From an uncultured Flavobacteriaceae bacterium (GTDB taxonomy: Bacteria; Bacteroidota; Bacteroidia; Flavobacteriales; Flavobacteriaceae): 43,521 nucleotides of DNA. The stretch spans positions 1-43,521 of the forward strand of contig CALLVX010000022.1 in the NCBI GenBank assembly GCA_938010765.1, read 5' to 3'. The notes under the pieces are model-generated. The model saw nothing but the letters and a program-made list of their open reading frames with translations, was not told the origin of the DNA and searched no databases. The translations under genes were made by a program, and so were the position numbers. Below are positions 1-8,963 of the stretch, one piece after another; position 1 is the first letter of the stretch; each line of letters opens with the position of its first letter.

Positions 1-120
1 ATAGTGATCTGTGCCTTGACATCTATGACAAACAACACCTTGCAGGTCTCGTTGCTCTTTAAAATGCAATCTACAACTTTGTTCATCTGTAAAATGTACC
101 CCAAAAGAAAATATATCCAT
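1..120 (-). mobile_element. IS1595-family (ISXO2-like) transposase, N-terminal part, cut by window edge
   Basis: The reverse complement from base 120 gives an ATG and 40 codons that are open to the window edge. The peptide begins MDIFSFGVHFTDEQSCRLHF and continues with a CxxC (VVCHRC) about 31 residues in. This matches the N-terminal zinc-ribbon of IS1595/ISXO2-like transposases, which begins with an F-x-E/D-x-x-C-x-x-H-F pattern and then Cx2C. The DDE catalytic domain would lie to the left, outside the window. The outer end of the element should lie between about 121 and 195. A candidate terminal repeat is the GGGGTGTTTACGGACATAC at about 171-189, but the opposite end is not visible, so the boundary is inferred. 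The family call is from memory of the family pattern, not from a search. Confidence 0.75.
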
Positions 121-246
121 ATTTAACTATAATATTATCAACTAAATATACGAAATTATATTGAAATTAGGGGTGTTTACGGACATACAATTTGGTCTTT
201 TTTAGACCCCAAGTATCATGCTTCTTTTTTGAATCGTTATGCATTC

Positions 247-2745
247 ATGGATTATGAGAAGGTAGATAGCCTCTACGACATGCAACTTGATAGGTCCGAA
301 ATGAAGGCTACTTTTGAAGCGTTATACCCTGAAAACTTAAAAGGTACCCTAAATCAGTTGAAAGAAGTTCATGAAGAGATAGATGCATTAATTATTTCAG
401 AAAATGAAGTCGTCACTGTCGAAAAAAGGCGTATTTGGCATCGAGGTACGGAAATAAAAAGAAACGATATCCCTGAAGTGATATCGAGTTTAAGAGCAGA
501 GGAAGAAAAGGTAATAGCGCATTTGAAAACCCATGATATAAAGTGTCGAAAAGCGCATTATGAGGTTGCCGATGTAAATGGCGAGGGTTGGTCGGAGTAT
601 CTCAAGAAACTATCGGGCTTGGTTCACTATGCAGAACATTCTATTTCGAATATAAACGATAGTGCACGTAAGTTTCATAATGTTCTCAATGTGGTGCTGG
701 CAGATGGCAGGGTAAGTTCCTCTGAACTCCAAGACGTCCTAGGAGCTTCCGATGATTATTGGTCGGTAGTTCAAAAAGCATTTGCAGATAGTACAACAAT
801 AAAACTGAATTCAATTCTACTTGGAAAAATGAAGCTTGAAAGTTACCGCGACGCTTTTGAAAAATTCACTCTTAGCGCACCCAACAAAGAGGTAATCAAT
901 GACTGGATACAAGTGATCGATGGGTGGGCGAATTCTGCCCTTCAGAGTTTACAAAAGCTGCGAAACGTAGCCTTGGAGCAATTGCTTGATACCGAAGATG
1001 AAATTCGAGCCAATTTTTTAGCTAGAAATCGAAAGCAGAACGTAGCTCCTAATACCATTGAACTTGTAAAAGACTACAAATTATTGCTTCCTGGAACAGA
1101 AAGGTCAATTCAGCGCAAACTAAATTTTAGAGATCGCTTTTTTCAAGGGAATGGGATTGCGGCTTCTGCCGCTAAGTTTGGTGTTTCCGGTGCAATTCTC
1201 TTAGGCGCCTTGTTTTTGGGAAGCTATAGCCAAAAATCGAACCTGTATCTTTTTAATGGTTTGCAAACCGATGTGAAGGTGGCAATAGATGGTAGTACCT
1301 ATACGATTGAAGCTAATGACCACGCAGAAGTAAATATTAATTTTGATGCAACGTATCCCATTGTTACTACCACTTTAGAAGGGGAACATATTGAATCATT
1401 CAAAACTGATTTCGATGATCCATCCAAAAAATACATTTATAACATAGCAAATGCTGGCGCTTTTGTCCAATATCCAGTGTTTTATGGGTATGAAGGGCGG
1501 GCAGATGACCAATATTTTGGAACTATGAAGTGGATTGGCACAGAGGCAGATCACGTATTCGAGGAGGCCCCTGAAACCATTTCTACTTCCTCTAGTAGCA
1601 ATCGTGAAAGACGAGATGTCATTCAGGGATATAGCAATATTGACCCTTACAACCTTATGGGCATAGTGGAAGATAGTGTTCAAATACGACAGCTTATAAA
1701 AGTTCATGTATTATGGGACGACACTGGCAGCTCGCACTTAATGTCTTGGCTGAGTTTATTGGATTCGGGACCGGAGTCGATGAAACTTCTTAGAAAACGA
1801 TTGGAAAAAAATAATAACGAAATCTATGCCTTGCGAGCTTTACAAGATAATGCTGATTCTGTTCAACGTATTGTTATCTGCAAGGAGCATCGGCAATTGG
1901 CGGCTCAAGAACCTGAAAATGCGGACTACCTATATCTTACGATTAGATGTATTGCAGATGAGACCGAAAAGAACAAGGCCTTTATAGAAGGACATAAAAA
2001 ATTCCCACAGCATCCATGGTTGGCCTTTGCCTCGGCTTATAGTTATTCAGAAATAGGGAAGTGGCGAAAATCATATGCGGCCTTTCAAGCTGCAAGTGCC
2101 AATAATGAACCCTTGCGAGCTTCGATTGGGTTGGATGCCGAACGAATTCGTCGTGTGCTCGAAAGTAAGCTTAAGATCGATGTTCCACATGCTGAGAGAG
2201 TACAAACTACAGACATTGAGGCCTATAAAGAAATGGAAAGTGGCCAATTGGGAGGTCAGTTGGGCAATAGTAACCATGTATATTATTTGATTGCAGAGGG
2301 AAAGTTGGTAAAGGCACTTGAATATTGTAATGCGTATGAAGATATCAAACCCAGGGTATTGCATATGCTAGCTGCATCGGAAGGAGCTGGGCAAGATGTA
2401 ATCGAGTCGGCCTTGAATTTACAGACAGATGAAGGAATCGATTATGATTCTGTATGGGCCGCTTTGGGAGTTGCTGTCAGAGAAAATGTGGCAACGACCG
2501 ATTATATAGACACAGTGGCATTGATGGGGTATGATCGAAATAAAGTCAGTGACTTTATTAAACTTGTTAAACAGGGAAACATTTTGGGTGCGGAAGCAGT
2601 TCTGATGAACTTAGATTTTCGTTTTAAATCGAGGTATTACATACGGGGTGTTGTGATTTTAGGCGAAAAAGCACCGCAAAATTGGAAGATCTATATGAAT
2701 TCATTGCTTTTCGCAAATGAACGTCCGTTTGTAAAAACGAAGTGA
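247..2745 (+). CDS. Large membrane-anchored protein with a possible TPR-like C-terminal region; function unknown
   Basis: An 832-codon gene that I do not recognise. The first ~300 residues are soluble, charged and helix-rich. One hydrophobic segment at about residues 304-330 (AAKFGVSGAILLGALFLGSY) looks like a single membrane anchor. It is followed by a beta-rich stretch (LYLFNGLQTDVKVAIDGSTY) and a helical C-terminal half with repeat-like pairs around residues 540-640, suggestive of TPR. I chose the ATG at 247. An in-frame TTG lies at 229, and the frame stays open back to a TAA at 130-132, which is inside the presumed end of the neighbouring IS. The readable upstream codons (IWSFLDPKYHASFLNRYAF) look protein-like, so the true N-terminus may have been removed or displaced by the insertion. 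The gene ends 56 bases from the convergent ABC permease gene. Confidence 0.7.
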   Translation: MDYEKVDSLYDMQLDRSEMKATFEALYPENLKGTLNQLKEVHEEIDALIISENEVVTVEKRRIWHRGTEIKRNDIPEVISSLRAEEEKVIAHLKTHDIKCRKAHYEVADVNGEGWSEYLKKLSGLVHYAEHSISNINDSARKFHNVLNVVLADGRVSSSELQDVLGASDDYWSVVQKAFADSTTIKLNSILLGKMKLESYRDAFEKFTLSAPNKEVINDWIQVIDGWANSALQSLQKLRNVALEQLLDTEDEIRANFLARNRKQNVAPNTIELVKDYKLLLPGTERSIQRKLNFRDRFFQGNGIAASAAKFGVSGAILLGALFLGSYSQKSNLYLFNGLQTDVKVAIDGSTYTIEANDHAEVNINFDATYPIVTTTLEGEHIESFKTDFDDPSKKYIYNIANAGAFVQYPVFYGYEGRADDQYFGTMKWIGTEADHVFEEAPETISTSSSSNRERRDVIQGYSNIDPYNLMGIVEDSVQIRQLIKVHVLWDDTGSSHLMSWLSLLDSGPESMKLLRKRLEKNNNEIYALRALQDNADSVQRIVICKEHRQLAAQEPENADYLYLTIRCIADETEKNKAFIEGHKKFPQHPWLAFASAYSYSEIGKWRKSYAAFQAASANNEPLRASIGLDAERIRRVLESKLKIDVPHAERVQTTDIEAYKEMESGQLGGQLGNSNHVYYLIAEGKLVKALEYCNAYEDIKPRVLHMLAASEGAGQDVIESALNLQTDEGIDYDSVWAALGVAVRENVATTDYIDTVALMGYDRNKVSDFIKLVKQGNILGAEAVLMNLDFRFKSRYYIRGVVILGEKAPQNWKIYMNSLLFANERPFVKTK

Positions 2746-2801
2746 GTTTCTTTTAATACCCCGGTATAAAATGTTTTAAGTACCGATTGGTAATTTTAGG
2801 A

Positions 2802-4352
2802 CTACATTGTTTTGAGATGGTATTTTCGAATTAAAAAGCTACCACCTCCAAATAGCAGAACAATACCAACGAGTAGCTGTAGGTAAAAAGAACCATGAGG
2901 TAAACTACCATAATAGTCGGCAAAATAGAGTCCGTTTAGACTGGCGTAGGTCAGCATAAAAAACAACAGTTCGAAGAGCTTTTTCCCTTTGGTTATGATT
3001 CCGGCAAAACCAGCGAACACAACAATAAATAGGCCTGCTAATACTAATGTTGACAAGGTAGCGAGGTTTGCAGTAAATGCCATTCGAATTAGTAGGGGAG
3101 AAGCTAAAAACAGCACTAATAGGATTCCGGCCGTCAATTGGGAAAACAAGGCTCTACGAATGGGTCGGTATGCGGTAAATGTAAAGTAATGCGCATTGTT
3201 ATCAATTTCTTTTGTGGTTAAATCCGATAGTCTGCCTACCTGCAGAAACCATAGCATGGGCAGCACAAATTGATGCGCAATTTGTAAGGGTAGTACAGCC
3301 AATAAAACCATTCCTACACCATTAAGCAACCACAACCATTTCTTTCCTTTTCGTGCCAAAAGCAACAATTCGGTCTTGATAAGAGGAATAATAGTATAAT
3401 TTGATACTGTTTTAGGCAATTTTGATAGTACAATATCTTTTAGTTGTTTTTGGGGTTTGACGTTGTTTAGTTGTTTTTTTAGACCCAATTTCTCCTTTGT
3501 GTCAAACCGATGGAAGAATGGGGCGATAATGACGACTATTCCTGTACCAAATAGGAGCCAAAGCAAGCGGCTGAGTATAAAGTTTGTTGAAAAATCAATG
3601 CCATTAAAATGAAATTTTTGGTTGTTTTCTGCATTTCCTATCACATACCCGATGCTCAGATCTATGTTTTCTTCGGTTTGTAAAATACCTTGAACGGTTT
3701 CTTCCATTTCGTGCATTACTATTTTGCTGCCGAATACATCAAAGGCAAATTGCAGTTCATTTTTTGGGGTGGATACCAACAAGGCCGCAAACAAAAAGAA
3801 ATAAACGATATTCTGAAGAATCGAATACTTCCCCAAAAAGACTTCAAAGACTACCGCCAAAACCGAAACAAAGAATAGTGCGGGAAGGGGTATAAGGGCA
3901 TACGGTTTTAGAAATTGAATAAAATCAAATGGGTAGCCATCATTATAAACAAAAAATAAAATGATGCTCATTAGCAAAACCGTCAATAAGAGTGTGCCTA
4001 AGACTAAAAAGTTGCTTGCCATTTTGGATGCCAAATAGCGAAAATTCGATATGGGAGCGGCGGCTACGACCTGCCCTACCTTCGTTTTAATAGCTGTTTT
4101 GATACTATTGTTCACTAAATAAAATCCTACCAAAGATAAAAATACACTGCTCATGATTGCGGTTACATACCCAAACCAAGCGGCATTGTTATAGCCGACA
4201 TACCCTGCTATCCGAATCGTGGAGTAACTGGCGTTCGGAGCGGGTACAAAGGTGTATGCGATGGCCAAAGCAGCACATAATGTAATTAAAAAGGGGTAAC
4301 TACGCGTACGTTGTAAATAATCGAATTTTATGATAGCGAAGAACAATTGCAT
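2802..4352 (-). CDS. ABC-2 type transporter permease
   Basis: A 516-residue polytopic membrane protein with about 11-12 hydrophobic segments. They fall in two halves, roughly residues 19-280 and 335-508, separated by a charged cytoplasmic stretch (RFDTKEKLGLKKQLNNVKPQ) near 290-330. The long loop between TM1 and TM2 and the duplicated-half design fit ABC-2 exporter permeases of Bacteroidota. Its start lies 1 base from the stop of the ATPase gene at 4354-5217, so the two are one operon and most likely one complex in the inner membrane. The substrate cannot be read from the sequence. The divergent LytS/LytTR genes suggest that the exporter answers to, or is sensed by, that system, as in other LytTR-linked ABC loci. 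That link is inference. Confidence 0.88.
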   Translation of the reverse strand: MQLFFAIIKFDYLQRTRSYPFLITLCAALAIAYTFVPAPNASYSTIRIAGYVGYNNAAWFGYVTAIMSSVFLSLVGFYLVNNSIKTAIKTKVGQVVAAAPISNFRYLASKMASNFLVLGTLLLTVLLMSIILFFVYNDGYPFDFIQFLKPYALIPLPALFFVSVLAVVFEVFLGKYSILQNIVYFFLFAALLVSTPKNELQFAFDVFGSKIVMHEMEETVQGILQTEENIDLSIGYVIGNAENNQKFHFNGIDFSTNFILSRLLWLLFGTGIVVIIAPFFHRFDTKEKLGLKKQLNNVKPQKQLKDIVLSKLPKTVSNYTIIPLIKTELLLLARKGKKWLWLLNGVGMVLLAVLPLQIAHQFVLPMLWFLQVGRLSDLTTKEIDNNAHYFTFTAYRPIRRALFSQLTAGILLVLFLASPLLIRMAFTANLATLSTLVLAGLFIVVFAGFAGIITKGKKLFELLFFMLTYASLNGLYFADYYGSLPHGSFYLQLLVGIVLLFGGGSFLIRKYHLKTM

Positions 4353-4353
4353 C

Positions 4354-5217
4354 TTAGTTGGTTTTGGTTAGATATAGATAAGCATCTTCGAGATTTGCTT
4401 GTTGCTTAATCGAATTTTCAATAGGGCCGTTCGCAATATACCGCACCTTCAAGGCCCCTTCTTTTCGAGTGGTGCTTACCACAAGATGGTTAGTCTTGAA
4501 AATCGATAGCTGTTCTTTGTCCAAGACAGTTTCAAATACGTTGTCCGAAACCAGTCCGGTAATGCCTTCTTGGGGGCCCTTTGTAAGCAAAGAACCGTTT
4601 TTCATGACAGCGACTTGATCGGCAATCGTGTCAATATCAGAAACGATATGGGAGGAAAGAACAACGATGCAATCATTGGCCAATTCTGAAATTAAATTCC
4701 TAAAACGCACCCGTTCCTCTGGGTCTAAGCCCACTGTTGGCTCATCGAAAATGACCACTTTGGGTTGGTTAAGCAAGGCTTGCGCGATACCGACTCGTTG
4801 TTTCATTCCGCCCGAATAACCCCCAATCGGTTTTTTTGCGGTATCGAGTAGATTAAGGCCTTCTAGCAATCCCGAAATTCGATCTCGAAGATTTTTGCCG
4901 CCAACACCTTTCATCGCGGCCATATATTCTAAAAACTCATAGGCATTTAAATTCGGGTATACCCCAAAATCTTGCGGTAAAAACCCTAACTGTTGCCGCA
5001 TATAGTTGGCATCTTTTACAATGTTGTTTTTATTTAAAAGAATGAGTCCATCAGTGGGCTTGCTAACCGTAGCGATCATTTTTAACAAGGTAGACTTACC
5101 CGCACCATTGGGCCCGAGCAATCCTAAGATGCCTTTTTCAATGGTAATGGAAAAGTCTCGGAGGCCATAGGTATTGCCCCTGTAACGTTTTGATACGTTT
5201 TGAATTTCTAATTTCAT
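4354..5217 (-). CDS. ABC transporter ATP-binding protein
   Basis: 287 residues with a complete nucleotide-binding domain: Walker A GPNGAGKST at residues 35-43, Q-loop Q82, signature YSGGMKQR at 134-141, Walker B VVIFDEP at 154-160 with the catalytic Glu, D-loop GLDP, and H-loop His190 (SSHIVSD). This is the ABC-2 exporter type (CcmA/NatA-like). It couples ATP hydrolysis to the permease encoded directly downstream (1-base gap). The last ~80 residues form the usual weakly conserved C-terminal extension. The gene starts at ATG 5217 and is divergent from the histidine kinase gene at 5428, sharing a 210-bp intergenic region that contains an inverted repeat. Confidence 0.95.
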   Translation of the reverse strand: MKLEIQNVSKRYRGNTYGLRDFSITIEKGILGLLGPNGAGKSTLLKMIATVSKPTDGLILLNKNNIVKDANYMRQQLGFLPQDFGVYPNLNAYEFLEYMAAMKGVGGKNLRDRISGLLEGLNLLDTAKKPIGGYSGGMKQRVGIAQALLNQPKVVIFDEPTVGLDPEERVRFRNLISELANDCIVVLSSHIVSDIDTIADQVAVMKNGSLLTKGPQEGITGLVSDNVFETVLDKEQLSIFKTNHLVVSTTRKEGALKVRYIANGPIENSIKQQANLEDAYLYLTKTN

Positions 5218-5245
5218 GTCTGTTGTTTTATTGGATGATTATTCA

Positions 5246-5262
5246 GTACCAGTGGTTGGTAC
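5246..5262. promoter_or_regulatory. Inverted repeat in divergent promoter region (candidate operator)
   Basis: GTACCA (5246-5251) and TGGTAC (5257-5262) are perfect 6-base arms separated by 5 bases. The site lies 29 bases upstream of the ABC ATPase start and about 170 bases upstream of the divergent kinase start. It could be a binding site for the LytTR regulator at 7501, which would couple the two operons, but LytTR proteins more often use direct repeats. Only the symmetry is observed; the regulator assignment is a guess. Confidence 0.3.
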
Positions 5263-5427
5263 ATCTTAAAAGGGATGTTCAACTTGCTGCCGTAAATTGG
5301 GGAGGATGGTTAGGAAAGAAAAAAAAGAATGATAAACGTCCTTAGCCCCGTGATAAGTACATAAATTCCCTATAATCACGAAAAAGAAGCCGTTCAGATC
5401 AAAACAAGTACCTTTTGTCATTTTAGA

Positions 5428-6465
5428 ATGTGGTTTCTCATAACAAAACCTATTTTTGGACAGCCTTTTAATGAAAGTAGTATGTCTCAGTTAGATCGTT
5501 GGGTAGATAATAAAATGGTACAGAACCTGTTCATTTGGTTTTTACTTTTTTTAATTCTTTTGACTACGATACAGGCAGAAAACAAGGCCCTTACATCACT
5601 TTTTGCCATTGTCTTGCTCGCACCGGCAGTGTATAGCAACAACCTTCTCATATTGCCCTTTTTAAGAAAAAAAAGGGGGCTTTTTCTCGTCTTCTTTCTA
5701 GCGAATGTCTTGCTGTTTGCAGTAATTTCAGTTGGTATTATACGATGGATCGAAAACCAGGCTTTCGAATTAAGCATGTATATCAACTTTTTCGGAATCA
5801 TGGTTTTGGCAATGGTATTTGCCTCGGCAATTAAAATAGCGCGGGATAGTTTTGCTCGTCGGCAACATGAAAAGGAGGCCGAATTAAAATTACTGAAAGC
5901 GCAGTTAAATCCACATTTCTTGTTCAATACCTTGAACAATCTGTATGGTCTATCGGTAGTAAAATCGGATAAATTGCCTAATTTAATGCTGAAGTTGTCA
6001 GACTTGTTACGCTATAGTCTCTACGATACAAAAGAGACCTATGTACCCTTAGAAAAGGAAATTCAGTACTTGGAAAACTATATGTCTCTCGAAAAAATTC
6101 GTTTAGAGGATACCACTGCCATTGAATTGGTGAAGAGCGGGAATTTTTCATCGAAACAAATAGCTCCCATGCTGCTGATCGTTTTTGTTGAAAATGCCTT
6201 TAAACATCTAAGTACCTCTGAAGACCTAAAAGGCCATGTGCTTGTTTCCATAGCAGAAGAAGGAGATGAACTATTGTTTAAATGTGTGAATACGTTTAGC
6301 AACGATGGGACTATAGCCGATGATCTGAAAGAGGGCGGAAGTGGTATAGGATTGTTAAATGCCACGAAAAGGCTGAATTTGATGTATCCTGAAAAATACC
6401 AATTGAAAACAGCAATTGAAAATAACGAGTACAGTATTACACTAAACTTAGTAACGAACAGCTAA
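5428..6465 (+). CDS. LytS/YehU-type sensor histidine kinase
   Basis: 345 residues. The N-terminal sensor region has about four hydrophobic segments (residues 33-50, 57-77, 84-103, 118-137) with no large extracytoplasmic domain, then a short coiled linker (ARRQHEKEAELKLLKAQ). The kinase core is of the His_kinase family: phospho-acceptor His163 in LNPHFLFNTLNNLYGL, N-box VENAFKH (Asn256) and G-box GSGIGLLN at 304-311. It should autophosphorylate and pass phosphate to Asp56 of the LytTR regulator at 7501-8202. It opens a three-gene operon (gaps of 10 and 17 bases), and the ABC exporter diverges from it. It is about 100 residues longer than the second LytS-like kinase of the window (26153-26887), which lacks the first membrane segments. 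Confidence 0.92.
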   Translation: MWFLITKPIFGQPFNESSMSQLDRWVDNKMVQNLFIWFLLFLILLTTIQAENKALTSLFAIVLLAPAVYSNNLLILPFLRKKRGLFLVFFLANVLLFAVISVGIIRWIENQAFELSMYINFFGIMVLAMVFASAIKIARDSFARRQHEKEAELKLLKAQLNPHFLFNTLNNLYGLSVVKSDKLPNLMLKLSDLLRYSLYDTKETYVPLEKEIQYLENYMSLEKIRLEDTTAIELVKSGNFSSKQIAPMLLIVFVENAFKHLSTSEDLKGHVLVSIAEEGDELLFKCVNTFSNDGTIADDLKEGGSGIGLLNATKRLNLMYPEKYQLKTAIENNEYSITLNLVTNS

Positions 6466-6475
6466 CCTAAAACGA

Positions 6476-7483
6476 ATGTTTATGAAAAATATAACGCGAA
6501 TTTTTATGGTATGCCTACTGTGGAGTTCTTGCAAGGCTCAGACTACCGAAACGGTATACCATCCTATTGTTTTAAAAGCGAAAGAAACATCGCTCTATAC
6601 CAAAAACGTAGCTTGGGAGAAAGTAAATAAAAAATTTATAGAATTAACAGAAGGTAAACAAAGCACAGCGGAGTTGAAACCCGCTTTGCAGTATCTCATC
6701 AATAGCTTAGGAGATAAACATGGGGCGTTTCGTTCGACCAAAGATCATTCTATTGTTGTAAGCTATACTGGAGAAATTAATAGTAGGGACCTTAGACATT
6801 CAAAATTTGTCAATACCGTAATCAATGATGTTACGGCAAAATTCTCCTACCAGCTTTTAGAAAATAATATTGGTTATTTAAAAGTAGTTGCCATTGGTCA
6901 AGGAAATGTAAAAGAACAAGCAGATTTTATTAGAAATGGTTTAAAGGATCTTAAAATACAAGGAGTTGATAAATGGATAGTGGATTTACGCTTTAATGGC
7001 GGCGGAAATATGGAGCCTATGGTGTCTGGACTGGCGCCTTTAATTGGGGAAGGTTTTATAGCCGGTTCTATTAATGTTCAGAACGAAATAAGGGATTTTA
7101 CCATAAAAAATGGACAGTTTTATAATTATGGGAGGCTCGCTTGTGAAATGGATGCCCTGCCAAAAATTGATTTAACCGAAAAAGTTGCAGTTTTATTAAG
7201 TAGATATACGATTAGTTCGGGAGAAATGTTGGCAACTGCGTTCAAAGGTCGTGAGAATACTAAATTTATAGGCGAAGCCACCGCTGGTTACACCACCGGA
7301 AACGGTTATGATGTTGTGAGCGAGGAACTCGTTATGATCATATCGCAAGATATTTTTATAGATAGAAATAAAATTAAATATGACAAAAATGTCGATGTAG
7401 ATCAGTACATAGAATTTCAACATACGATAGATATGAAAAAAGACAATCAAGTAAATAGTGCCATAGAATGGCTAAACGAGTAA
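6476..7483 (+). CDS. Secreted S41-family (tail-specific protease-like) peptidase
   Basis: 335 residues with an N-terminal signal. WSSC at 16-19 could be a lipobox; alternatively cleavage follows KAQ. The C-terminal TSPc-like core is clear: NNIGYLKV at about 130-137, DLRFNGGGN at 170-178 and TISSGEML at 245-252, containing the nucleophile Ser (247 or 248) and Glu250 spacing of S41 peptidases. No PDZ domain is visible between the signal and the core, so this is a short form. An alternative ATG lies at 6482. The gene sits between the kinase (10 bases before) and the response regulator (17 bases after) of one two-component operon, so it probably acts in the periplasm in the same response, perhaps processing a signal or the sensor. 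That role is inference from position only. Confidence 0.82.
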   Translation: MFMKNITRIFMVCLLWSSCKAQTTETVYHPIVLKAKETSLYTKNVAWEKVNKKFIELTEGKQSTAELKPALQYLINSLGDKHGAFRSTKDHSIVVSYTGEINSRDLRHSKFVNTVINDVTAKFSYQLLENNIGYLKVVAIGQGNVKEQADFIRNGLKDLKIQGVDKWIVDLRFNGGGNMEPMVSGLAPLIGEGFIAGSINVQNEIRDFTIKNGQFYNYGRLACEMDALPKIDLTEKVAVLLSRYTISSGEMLATAFKGRENTKFIGEATAGYTTGNGYDVVSEELVMIISQDIFIDRNKIKYDKNVDVDQYIEFQHTIDMKKDNQVNSAIEWLNE

Positions 7484-7500
7484 CGAGCAATACTATTTAG

Positions 7501-8202
7501 ATGAACGTACTACAATGTATCATTGCCGACGATGAACCTATTGCACGCCAGATATTGGAGAGCTATATCAGTGAAGTTCCTCATTTGGAACTGGTGGCAT
7601 CCTGCAAAAATGCTTTTGAGGTACTAGCGGTCTTGCAAGAAAAACAAGTGGCTATTTTGTTCCTAGATATCAACATGCCTAAACTTTCGGGTTTAAGCCT
7701 ACTAAAAACCATGCAACACAAACCGAAGGTGGTCATAACAACCGCCTATTCGGAATACGCGGTAGAAGGCTTTGAGCTTTCTGTAACCGATTATTTATTA
7801 AAACCATTTTCTTTGGAGCGTTTTATACAAGCAGTGTCTAAAGTACAGCAGCAACTTAAACCCTTGCAGGCCACTATTGTTTCTAATGATACCGAAGCGA
7901 CTTCAACATCGATCTTTGTAAAGAGCGACAAGAAAATTATTAAGTTGGACTTCGATGCGATCGATCACATCGAAGCCTATGGCAATTACATCAAAATTTT
8001 TACGGATACAATGATTTTAGTGCCTCAAACCTTATCAGATTTCTTGGAAAAACTTCCGGATAACTTCGTAAGGATCCATAAATCATTTGTAATCAATTTC
8101 AATCGGTTAAAACTCATTGATGGCAATCAAATCGTATTGGTAAGTAATGCGAAACTGCCTATTGGTAAATCGTTTCGGAAGGCGGTATTGGATCGTATTT
8201 AA
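7501..8202 (+). CDS. LytTR-family response regulator
   Basis: 233 residues. The receiver domain (about 1-115) has acidic pair Asp10/Asp11, phospho-acceptor Asp56 (LFLDINMP), Thr80/81 and Lys101 (LLKPF). A linker of about 20 residues leads to a LytTR DNA-binding domain (about 138-233) with the typical IFVKSDKKIIKL and HIEAYGNYIKI strands and FVRIHKSFVIN near the end. It is the likely partner of the kinase at 5428-6465 and third gene of that operon. Candidate targets are its own operon and the divergent ABC genes. It is similar in design to the regulator at 25468-26163, and the two share wording around VTTAYxEYAxEGxEL. Confidence 0.94.
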   Translation: MNVLQCIIADDEPIARQILESYISEVPHLELVASCKNAFEVLAVLQEKQVAILFLDINMPKLSGLSLLKTMQHKPKVVITTAYSEYAVEGFELSVTDYLLKPFSLERFIQAVSKVQQQLKPLQATIVSNDTEATSTSIFVKSDKKIIKLDFDAIDHIEAYGNYIKIFTDTMILVPQTLSDFLEKLPDNFVRIHKSFVINFNRLKLIDGNQIVLVSNAKLPIGKSFRKAVLDRI

Positions 8203-8264
8203 GAACTAGCGTAAGTCATCGGCATCAAGGGGTTCATAGTATAAATGAGCAAAAAAGTATATTG

Positions 8265-8347
8265 AAACACGGGAAATTTGCTTAATGCTCAAGGAAGATG
8301 GCAAATGGAAGATACGATATATGAGTACAAATTATATATCGGAGTAG
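8265..8347 (+). pseudogene. C-terminal relic of an NTF2-like (DUF4440/SnoaL-type) gene
   Basis: A short open stretch ending in TAG at 8345-8347 reads KYIETREICLMLKEDGKWKI and then RYMSTNYISE. The LMLKEDGKWKI core is the typical last strand of NTF2-like proteins; compare NLLKVDGQWKIVSK and MLLKAEGKWTIIHK in intact genes of this window. No start codon or body of the gene remains upstream, and the LytTR regulator gene ends only 60 bases before it. I read this as a leftover 3' end. The left edge is uncertain. Confidence 0.5.
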
Positions 8348-8428
8348 GGTAGTAGCCAGCGGTTGATTAAAACGCTGTGTTTCATCACAACCATGCTCCA
8401 AAGCCAAAATGTAGGTTAGGGGACTATT

Positions 8429-8881
8429 TCAATTTTTCATGGGATTATTAAATGTATCGATGACCACCCGATAGGTTCCATTTGGCTGAAGCCTCCAAAC
8501 ATTTACATACTTAAAAGGCAATTCAAGGATGTTCCCATCTTCGGAAAGAACAGAGGCGAAACCAGTGCTGGTTTCATATTACAACTGCTTTGTCCCTTCG
8601 AGTATTTCCCCACGCAACTGCAAGTCGGTCAAACAATTCAGGTGCATTAAAAGTACTGGGCCTGCCAAGAGGCAGATAGGGTAAAATAGCATATAACCAT
8701 TTAGGTAGGGGCCTGGAAGCTTGCTGGTTAGGTACAAGAAATCTAAGGTTGCAATAGCAAAAACAAATACAAGAACCCCTAAATAAAAATACGCCCGGTG
8801 GCTCTTATTGAAAAGTAGTCCCTCGCTTGGTACAAACCCAATAAAAGCACAAATTAAAAGCAAGTTGGATAACAGCTTCAT
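8429..8881 (-). pseudogene. Chimeric relic: small membrane protein fused to an NTF2-like C-terminus, with an in-frame stop
   Basis: From ATG 8881 the minus strand encodes about 80 residues with 3-4 hydrophobic helices, typical of a small inner-membrane protein (MKLLSNLLLICAFIGF, then YFYLGVLVFVFAIATLDFLY). After about residue 83 the character changes to LTDLQLRGEILEGTKQL, then TAA at 8579-8581. The same frame then continues YETSTGFASVLSEDGN, ELPFKYVNVWRLQPNG and RVVIDTFNNPMKN to a TGA at 8429-8431. The later part reads like the C-terminal half of a DUF4440-type protein. The best explanation is a deletion joining two genes followed by a nonsense change at codon 101. If only the first part is expressed, it is a 100-residue membrane protein (8579-8881). 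Confidence 0.5.
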
Positions 8882-8963
8882 AAAATAAGCGATTCACTAA
8901 GTTTCTGTAAAGACTACATTTAAATTTAGGAAAACCATCTTATATGACAAGGTATTGGCAATT

